Shown here piece by piece: positions 34,763-40,398 of a stretch of 40,398 bases of DNA. The stretch lies in assembly GCA_035304285.1 (NCBI GenBank), contig DATGQI010000098.1, positions 1 to 40,398 on the forward strand, in the 5' to 3' direction. The translations under genes and the position numbers were made by a program. The notes beneath the pieces were generated by a model. That model saw nothing but the letters and a program-made list of their open reading frames with translations, was not told the DNA's origin and searched no databases. Positions within the stretch are counted from its first letter, which is position 1. Each line of letters starts with the position of its first letter. This stretch comes from IDS-8 sp035304285 (GTDB lineage Bacteria; Pseudomonadota; Gammaproteobacteria; Steroidobacterales; Woeseiaceae).

Positions 34763-35658
34763 GAACGGTCCGCGTCCAGGCTCAACGTGCCGATTGCCTC
34801 GCCCATGCGAAGGCGGGTGCCGTTTACCAGGCCTTCGCGCCATGAACAGGCGCCGGGCGGCAGGAGCACGATAACGGTTGATCCCATGTTGAACCAGCCG
34901 ATCATCTGGCCCTTATCGACCTCGACGGAAACGCCCGCGGCTGCATACGCGAGATCGTCAACCACGCCTTTCTTCCGCACCCGGATGCGCCCGGTCCAGG
35001 GGGTGCTCACGCTGCCGACATTCAGTGCACCGACGAAGATGAGCGCAACAGGGCCTACGGCCGTGTCGAAATGACAAACCAGCCGCTCGTTTTGCGTGAA
35101 CAGGCGCGGCAGCAACTCGACCGTGGTCTGGTTCACGCTGTACAGGTGCCCGGGTACGTAACGCGCGGCAGTGAGCCGGCCGCCCAAGGGACTGTGGACA
35201 CGATGGTAGTTATAGGGTGCCAGGTACATCGTGGCGAAACTGCCGTCGCGAAATCGGGCGGCCTGGTCCAGGTCCGTCGCCAGCAGGTCCTCGAGCGTGT
35301 AGTGAATGCCCTTGGCCTGCAGGAGGGAGTTGCCGTCGATGCCCCCGGCAGCGCTCAGGATGCCGTCCACCGGCGACACCAGCGCTGTTGGGGCGCCATC
35401 GACCGGCCGAGCGCCCTCGGCAAGCTCGCGCGTGAAGAAATCGTTGAAGTCCCGGAAGCCATCCGGCACTGCACGGGCACATTCTGCCGTTTCTACGTCA
35501 TAGGCGCTGACGAAGGTGCGGATCAGGAAATTCTTGATCGCAGGGATACGAATTCCCGCCAGCCAGCCCACCAGCGCCATCAGCAGGTGCTGCGGCAGGA
35601 TGCGCTGCATCAGCAGGAAGGCCTGCGACTGCACACTTTTCATAAAACTGCGCTGCAT
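34759..35658 (-). CDS. psd: phosphatidylserine decarboxylase proenzyme
   Basis: Psd makes phosphatidylethanolamine at the inner membrane and cleaves itself to form a pyruvoyl group. The 299-residue proenzyme has SPVDG (Asp98), YNYHRVHSP (His152/His155) and the self-cleavage site, here MGST (258–261) rather than the usual LGST, with Ser260 as the pyruvoyl precursor. An amphipathic N-terminal segment (LLMALVGWLAGI) probably touches the membrane. ATG 35658 is used; ATG 35643 is possible. It lies between pcuAC and epmA with short or overlapping junctions. Adjacency to epmA is also known in enterobacteria. Confidence 0.95.
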   Translation of the reverse strand: MQRSFMKSVQSQAFLLMQRILPQHLLMALVGWLAGIRIPAIKNFLIRTFVSAYDVETAECARAVPDGFRDFNDFFTRELAEGARPVDGAPTALVSPVDGILSAAGGIDGNSLLQAKGIHYTLEDLLATDLDQAARFRDGSFATMYLAPYNYHRVHSPLGGRLTAARYVPGHLYSVNQTTVELLPRLFTQNERLVCHFDTAVGPVALIFVGALNVGSVSTPWTGRIRVRKKGVVDDLAYAAAGVSVEVDKGQMIGWFNMGSTVIVLLPPGACSWREGLVNGTRLRMGEAIGTLSLDADRS

Positions 35659-35659
35659 A

Positions 35660-36112
35660 TCAGCGGGACAGGAGCGGGGTACGCACGGTCAGGAGTCCCG
35701 GGCCCTCGCCGTCCAGGTCGCCGTCGTAGTCATAGTGAAACTCGAGCGTCACCTCATCGCCGGTTGCAAGTTCCTCGACCGGCTCCATTAGCATCAGGTG
35801 CGGGCCGCCCGGGGCGAAAACGACCACCGACTCCCCGGCAATCGTGAGCAGGTCGAGCGGAGTCATCCGCGCGATCCCCTCGTCCATCAGCGTCGTGTGC
35901 ATCTCGACGCTCGAGTATTCGGGGCTGCTGACCTCGCGCAGGGTCACTGCCACAGGCGTGCTGTTCTGCAACGAAAAGTAGGCAACGCCTGCCGCCTGTC
36001 CCGGCAGCGCCGCGTATGCCGTCACGCCGGACACGTCCAGTGGCGGCGACTGTTCCGCACTGCAGGCGCCGAGCATGACCAGGACCACCGCGAGCCGCGT
36101 GCAGGTGCTCAC
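35660..36112 (-). CDS. periplasmic copper chaperone PCu(A)C, lipoprotein
   Basis: PCu(A)C delivers Cu(I) to the CuA site of cytochrome c oxidase, working with Sco. The 150-residue protein has a lipobox LGAC with Cys17 and matches the copper motif H-X10-M-X21-H-X-M exactly: His72, Met83, His105, Met107. Its start overlaps the sco stop by four bases (ATGA), and psd starts immediately after it. No oxidase genes are in the window, so the target oxidase must be encoded elsewhere. Confidence 0.93.
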   Translation of the reverse strand: MSTCTRLAVVLVMLGACSAEQSPPLDVSGVTAYAALPGQAAGVAYFSLQNSTPVAVTLREVSSPEYSSVEMHTTLMDEGIARMTPLDLLTIAGESVVVFAPGGPHLMLMEPVEELATGDEVTLEFHYDYDGDLDGEGPGLLTVRTPLLSR

Positions 36113-36741
36113 TGTGCCGCCATCAGGAGCGGGATATCGTGGACGAAGTATTCCGTCTTGTGGGGCGCGCTGAACAGCGCGCGGAAATTGGCATGGCCGT
36201 CGACGACGAGAACCGCGGTGGAGTGGCTGACGGTGTAGTCGCCGCCGTCGAGCGGCTGGCGCTCGAAAAATATGCCCAGTGCCGAGGTGAGCGGCAAGAG
36301 CGACTCGCGTGTGCCGGTAACCCCGGTAACATCCTCGCCGAACGCAGACACGTACTTGTCGAGTTTCCCGGGGGTGTCTCGCTCCGGGTCCACACTTATC
36401 AGCACGATTGCCGGCAGCGGGTCGCCGGGCGAGGCCTCAGCGATCTGCTTGCGCGCGAGCGACAATTGCTGCAACGTCGCCGGGCAGATGTCGGGGCAGT
36501 GAGTGAAGCCGAAAAAGAGCAGGCTGGTTTGCCCGCGCAGGCTGTCGCGGGTAAATGGCTCGCCGTGCTGGTCGCTCAGGCTGAACTCCGGTAGCGGCAG
36601 TGGTTCGGGGAGCAAGGTGGCAAACTCGGGCTCCGGGTCGGCACCGTCAGCGCCCCATAGGAACAGGAACGCGACAGCGATCGCGGCAGCGGCAAGTGCA
36701 GCTGCCACTAGATATCCGGGGATTTGTCTGTGCCGGGGCAT
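36109..36741 (-). CDS. SCO1/SenC copper-binding protein
   Basis: Sco proteins are thioredoxin-fold copper chaperones for cytochrome oxidase assembly. The 210-residue protein has an N-terminal membrane anchor (about 10–30), then the copper ligands Cys82 and Cys86 in HCPDICP and His173 in YTVSHSTAVLVVD. It appears to be the first gene of the operon sco–pcuAC–psd–epmA–msrC, joined by ATGA overlaps or near-contact. It is divergent from prmB, with about 50 bases between the starts, which must hold both promoters. Confidence 0.95.
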   Translation of the reverse strand: MPRHRQIPGYLVAAALAAAAIAVAFLFLWGADGADPEPEFATLLPEPLPLPEFSLSDQHGEPFTRDSLRGQTSLLFFGFTHCPDICPATLQQLSLARKQIAEASPGDPLPAIVLISVDPERDTPGKLDKYVSAFGEDVTGVTGTRESLLPLTSALGIFFERQPLDGGDYTVSHSTAVLVVDGHANFRALFSAPHKTEYFVHDIPLLMAAQ

Positions 36742-36792
36742 GAACCGGCTATTTTAACCCGCTTTCAAAAGGCGAATGAGAAAGTCCCGCAT

Positions 36793-37749
36793 ATGACCAG
36801 TCCCGTGCCCCCACTGCCGACAGTTGGCGATTTCATCGAGCGAACGGCCAAACGCCTGGACGCGGCAGGTGTCGTCTTCGGTCATGGTACGGACAACGCG
36901 ATCGACGAAGCCGCGTGGCTGGTGTTCGCCACGCTGAAGCTCGATCACGCAGACGCGGAACCGGCTTACCGGAGATTATTGACGAGCGAGGAGATGGCCG
37001 AGCTCGAACAGCTGACAGAACTGCGGATCCGCGAGCGCATCCCGGTGGCCTACCTCGTTAAGGAAGCCTGGTTCGCCGGAGCGCCTTACTTCGTGGACGA
37101 GCGGGTGCTGGTACCCCGTTCGCCGATCGCGGAACTCATCGCCAACGGATTCCGCCCATGGCTCCGCGACGTGCAGCGCGCTCTCGACCTGGGGACGGGC
37201 AGCGGGTGCATCGCGATCGCAGTGGCGCGGGCATTTCCCGGCGCGCGGGTCGACGCCGTCGACATATCGGCGGATGCACTCGAAGTCGCTTCCGTGAACG
37301 TCGAACGGTATGAGATTGAGGAGCGGGTCCGCCTCATCCAGTCGGACTACTTTGCAAACCTGCCGCAGCCAATGGCGACGGGCGAGGCAGGTTACGATCT
37401 CATCGTCAGCAATCCTCCCTACGTCGATGCGGACGAGATGGCGGCGCTGCCTGCCGAGTTTACGCACGAGCCGGCGCTGGGCCTTGCGGCAGGTGAAGAC
37501 GGTCTGGATTCGGTTCTGGCGATACTGCATGATGCGTGCGCATTTCTCTCGGACGACGGCATACTCGTGGTTGAAGTGGGCATGAGCGAGCAAGCGCTGC
37601 AGGAAAAGTTTCCGGACGTACCGTTTCTCTGGCTGGACTTCGAAAGCGGCGGCAGCGGGGTCTTCCTGCTGACCAGGAAGGAGCTCGCGAGCCACCGCGA
37701 AAAATTTGCCGCGGCGATCCGCGAGCGCATGCATGACCGGTCCGTTTAA
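36793..37749 (+). CDS. prmB: ribosomal protein L3 glutamine N5-methyltransferase
   Basis: PrmB methylates a glutamine of ribosomal protein L3 using S-adenosylmethionine. From ATG 36793 it is 318 residues (E. coli 310). It shows an N-terminal helical domain, VPRSPIAELI, the SAM motif DLGTGSGCIAIAVA and the catalytic NPPY in IVSNPPYVDADEM. The L3-specific enzyme is favoured over PrmC because of length and the aroC neighbour 12 bases downstream, an arrangement common in gammaproteobacteria. An earlier in-frame start at 36724 would overlap the sco gene and was not chosen. Confidence 0.93.
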   Translation: MTSPVPPLPTVGDFIERTAKRLDAAGVVFGHGTDNAIDEAAWLVFATLKLDHADAEPAYRRLLTSEEMAELEQLTELRIRERIPVAYLVKEAWFAGAPYFVDERVLVPRSPIAELIANGFRPWLRDVQRALDLGTGSGCIAIAVARAFPGARVDAVDISADALEVASVNVERYEIEERVRLIQSDYFANLPQPMATGEAGYDLIVSNPPYVDADEMAALPAEFTHEPALGLAAGEDGLDSVLAILHDACAFLSDDGILVVEVGMSEQALQEKFPDVPFLWLDFESGGSGVFLLTRKELASHREKFAAAIRERMHDRSV

Positions 37750-37761
37750 GAGTCCCGCCTG

Positions 37762-38856
37762 ATGTCCGGTAACAGCTTCGGCCTTTTGTTCTCGGTGACG
37801 ACCTTCGGCGAAAGCCATGGTCCCGCGATGGGCTGCATCATCGATGGCTGCCCGCCCGGGCTCAAACTCGAAGCAGCGGACATCCAGGCGGACCTGGAGC
37901 GGCGGCGTCCCGGACGCTCCCGCCACACGACGCAGCGCAACGAGCCGGACCAGGTGCAGATCCTGTCCGGGGTCTTCGAGGGGATCACGACCGGCACGCC
38001 GATCGGGTTGCTAATCGAGAACAAGGACCAGCGCTCGCACGACTACGGCGGGATCAAGGACAAGTTTCGTCCCGGCCACGCCGACTATACCTACCAGCAG
38101 AAGTACGGTATTCGCGACTACCGGGGCGGCGGCCGCTCATCAGCGAGGGAAACGACCATGCGCGTGGCGGCCGGTGCGATCGCGCGGAAGTACCTGCGCG
38201 AGCGCCTGAACGTCGAAATAACCGGCTACCTGGCGCAACTCGGCCCGATCGCACTCGAAGCGGTGAGCCTGAGCGCGATCGACGAAAACCCGTTCTTTTG
38301 CGCCGACCCTGCCAGGGTGCGCGAACTCGAGCAATTCATGGATGAACTGCGGGAAGCGGGGGACTCTATCGGCGCAAAGCTCAGCATTCTTGCGCAAAAC
38401 GTCCCTCCGGGACTGGGCGAGCCGGTGTTCGACAAGCTGGAAGCCGATCTTGCGAAGGGCCTGATGAGCATCAACGCGGTAAAGGGCGTGGAAATCGGCG
38501 CTGGTTTCGCGGCGGTCAGCCAGCGAGGCAGCGAGCACAGGGACCAGATGACGCCGGATGGATTTGACAAAAACGACGCCGGCGGTACCCTCGGCGGAAT
38601 CTCGTCGGGGCAGGACATCCTGGCCAGCATCGCCCTGAAACCGACCTCGAGCATCGCCATCCCCGGCAAGACAGTGGATAAGGCAGGGCAGCGTTCCGAG
38701 ATCGTCACGACCGGCCGGCATGACCCGTGCGTCGGGTTGCGCGCTGTTCCCATCGCCGAGGCGATGGTCGCGCTGGTGCTGATGGACCACTACCTGAGGC
38801 ACCGCGGACAGAATGCGGACGTGGCTTCGGGCACCCCCGTAATACCCGGGAAATAA
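37762..38856 (+). CDS. aroC: chorismate synthase
   Basis: AroC eliminates phosphate from 5-enolpyruvylshikimate 3-phosphate using reduced FMN, the last shikimate step. The 364-residue protein has all family signatures: TTFGESHGPAMG(C)IIDG near the start, RPGHADYTYQQKYG followed by DYRGGGRSSARET, and the C-terminal GRHDPCVGLRAVPIAEAM. It follows prmB by 12 bases. The 165 bases after its stop include a small stem (AGGCC…GGCCT, 38877–38894) and the leader of asd. Confidence 0.98.
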   Translation: MSGNSFGLLFSVTTFGESHGPAMGCIIDGCPPGLKLEAADIQADLERRRPGRSRHTTQRNEPDQVQILSGVFEGITTGTPIGLLIENKDQRSHDYGGIKDKFRPGHADYTYQQKYGIRDYRGGGRSSARETTMRVAAGAIARKYLRERLNVEITGYLAQLGPIALEAVSLSAIDENPFFCADPARVRELEQFMDELREAGDSIGAKLSILAQNVPPGLGEPVFDKLEADLAKGLMSINAVKGVEIGAGFAAVSQRGSEHRDQMTPDGFDKNDAGGTLGGISSGQDILASIALKPTSSIAIPGKTVDKAGQRSEIVTTGRHDPCVGLRAVPIAEAMVALVLMDHYLRHRGQNADVASGTPVIPGK

Positions 38857-39021
38857 TTTCTTAAAACACCGTCAACAGGCCATTCTTCCGGCCTCGATTA
38901 GACAATAATTGCCGGAACCGTCGACTGATCGTTATTTTTATGCGCGCGTGCTGCCGACAATCACCCTGATTGAAATGCGAGAGACGCGCGGAAACGCGAG
39001 CGAGGAGGACCGAAAACCCTG

Positions 39022-40044
39022 ATGGCAGAGCGATACGATGTTGCCGTGGTTGGCGCGACCGGAGCAGTCGGCGAGGCAATGCTCGAGATTCTGGCCGAGC
39101 GCAAGTTCCCGGTCGGGAAGGTGCATGCCCTGGCCAGCGAACGTTCGGTGGGGAAGGAAGTAAGGTTCGGCAGGCAGACGCTGCCCGTGGCGAACCTGGC
39201 CGACTTCGACTTCTCGCAGGTGCAGATCGGGCTTTTCTCCGCGGGCGGCTCCGTTTCGGGCGAGTTTGCGCCGAAGGCAGCCGCGGCGGGCTGCGTCGTC
39301 ATCGACAACACGTCGAGGTATCGCCTCGAACCCGACGTCCCGCTGGTCGTTCCGGAGGTCAATCCGGAGAAGGTAGCGGACTACCAGGCAACCGGGATTA
39401 TCGCGAACCCGAACTGCTCCACGATCCAGATGGTTGTGGCGCTCAAACCCATATATGACGCGGTCGGCATCAAGCGGGTCAACGTCGCGACCTACCAGGC
39501 GGTCTCCGGGGCAGGTCGCAGCGCGGTCGAGGAGCTCGTTCGCCAGACGTCCCTGTTACTGAACGGCCGGCCGCTCGACATGAAAGGTAGCGCCCGCCAG
39601 ATAGCGTTCAACGCGGTGCCGCACATCGACGATTTCCAGGACAACCGCTACACGCGTGAAGAAATGAAAATGGTGTGGGAGACCCGGAAAATCCTGGGGG
39701 ACGAGAACATCGCAGTAAACGCGACGGCCGTCCGAATTCCGGTGTTCTACGGGCATTCCGAAGTGGTGAACATCGAGACGGAAAAAAAGATTTCAGCGGC
39801 CGAGGTGTGTGATTTAATGCGCGGTGCTCAAGGGGTCGAACTGATTGACGGGACGAAGACGGGAGAATACCCGACGGCTGTCACTGACGCGTCCGGCAAA
39901 GATGCCGTATATGTTGGCCGGGTGCGGGAAGACTTGAGTCATCCGCTTGGCATCAACCTGTGGATAGTTTCGGACAACATACGTAAGGGCGCCGCTCTGA
40001 ATAGTGTCCAAATAGCTGAAATATTGGCCAAAAACCATTTATAA
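39022..40044 (+). CDS. asd: aspartate-semialdehyde dehydrogenase
   Basis: Asd reduces beta-aspartyl phosphate to the semialdehyde, feeding lysine, threonine, methionine and diaminopimelate synthesis. The 340-residue protein has the NADP-binding GATGAVGEAM, the catalytic Cys132 in NPNCSTIQMV and the later VSGAGRSAVEEL. It is of the shorter P. aeruginosa Asd2/Gram-positive-like type rather than the 367-residue E. coli type. AGGAGG at about 39003 is 13 bases from the ATG, longer than usual. A weak promoter candidate is TTGCCG (38909–38914) with TATTTT (38933–38938). The true fimV follows, as in Pseudomonas. Confidence 0.95.
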   Translation: MAERYDVAVVGATGAVGEAMLEILAERKFPVGKVHALASERSVGKEVRFGRQTLPVANLADFDFSQVQIGLFSAGGSVSGEFAPKAAAAGCVVIDNTSRYRLEPDVPLVVPEVNPEKVADYQATGIIANPNCSTIQMVVALKPIYDAVGIKRVNVATYQAVSGAGRSAVEELVRQTSLLLNGRPLDMKGSARQIAFNAVPHIDDFQDNRYTREEMKMVWETRKILGDENIAVNATAVRIPVFYGHSEVVNIETEKKISAAEVCDLMRGAQGVELIDGTKTGEYPTAVTDASGKDAVYVGRVREDLSHPLGINLWIVSDNIRKGAALNSVQIAEILAKNHL

Positions 40045-40177
40045 GCTATAGTTCGCGAGCAAATCGGGTGCCGTCTGCAACTCATTAATTAACCTGAAAA
40101 TTTAACTGCAAAAAATCAACTGCCAGGTGGGGGTCCAAATTCAGGCCCGGGCAATTGGGGAGCTGGAGAAAATAATT

Positions 40178-40398
40178 ATGTCGCTAAGACACAATCGCGG
40201 GTGGCTCGTGCTCGGGCTGCTCCTTGCAAGCGATGTCTGGGCGCTGGGTCTCGGAGACATTCGGCTCAGTTCGGCCTTGAACGAGCCGCTCAGGGCCGAG
40301 ATCCAGTTGCTGTCCGCAACGCCTGACGAACTTTCGAACCTGAAAGTCGAGCTTGCGCCTGCCGCGACCTTCGAACGTTATGGCATTGACAGGCCCTT
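40178..40398 (+). CDS. fimV: FimV, N-terminal fragment (3' end outside window)
   Basis: Only the first 73 codons are inside the window. They encode a signal peptide (WLVLGLLLASDVWA) followed by LGLGDIRLSSALNEPLRAEI, the hallmark N-terminus of FimV, a large peptidoglycan-binding inner-membrane protein needed for type IV pilus assembly and polar organisation. ATG 40178 follows GGAGAAAATAATT. Position directly after asd matches the asd–fimV–truA order of pseudomonads. The 133-base leader contains AT-rich stretches but no clear promoter. Confidence 0.9.
   Translation, partial: MSLRHNRGWLVLGLLLASDVWALGLGDIRLSSALNEPLRAEIQLLSATPDELSNLKVELAPAATFERYGIDRP

Overview
The window looks like chromosomal DNA from a GC-rich gammaproteobacterium. 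The conserved block glyA–nrdR–ribD–ribE–ribBX–ribH–nusB–thiL–pgpA, the asd–fimV junction, a FimX-like pilus regulator and the EF-P/EpmA lysylation system all fit that class. The ECF sigma factor beside a TPR-bearing Ser/Thr kinase and the many small palindromic repeats are reminiscent of Woeseia/Wenzhouxiangella/Xanthomonadales-like lineages; this placement is an inference. I saw no prophage, insertion sequence, CRISPR array, rRNA or tRNA. Coding density is high and almost every gap carries a palindromic repeat.

Layout. 1–4.7 kb: 3' end of purL, then three minus-strand genes (a DUF4145-like protein, a two-helix membrane protein, the translation factor EttA). 4.8–7.1 kb: a histone-deacetylase-family hydrolase and glyA. 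7.3–13.5 kb: nrdR, the riboflavin genes, nusB, thiL and pgpA. 13.5–20.2 kb: a signalling island with a Ser/Thr kinase carrying a C-terminal cyclic-nucleotide-binding domain, a repeat lipoprotein with a 25-Gly tract, an ECF-like sigma factor and a membrane Ser/Thr kinase with TPRs. 20.2–23.1 kb: xseB, then a rubrerythrin–Fe-S oxidoreductase–DUF3501 cluster preceded by a strong promoter and palindromic operators. 23.3–27.8 kb: parE and parC, separated by a 216-bp near-perfect palindrome. 27.9–32.4 kb: a FimV-like protein and a FimX-like degenerate GGDEF/EAL protein on the minus strand, with a consensus CRP-type site between them. 32.7–36.7 kb: efp, converging on a tightly overlapping minus-strand operon sco–pcuAC–psd–epmA–msrC. 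36.8–40.4 kb: prmB, aroC, asd and the start of the true fimV.

Most notable signals. (1) A palindromic element family, one copy at about 7.1–7.3 kb and one at 25.3–25.5 kb, whose two copies differ by compensatory base pairs in their stems. (2) A sigma factor whose acidic region-2 motif is replaced by Thr-Thr-Ser next to a Ser/Thr kinase gene, as expected for phosphorylation-activated ECF43-type sigma factors. (3) A soluble kinase fused to a cyclic-nucleotide-binding domain with an apparently intact binding cassette. (4) A TTAGACT-T-AGTCTAA operator at the start of the rubrerythrin operon. (5) A CRP-like site upstream of the FimV-like gene downstream of fimX.
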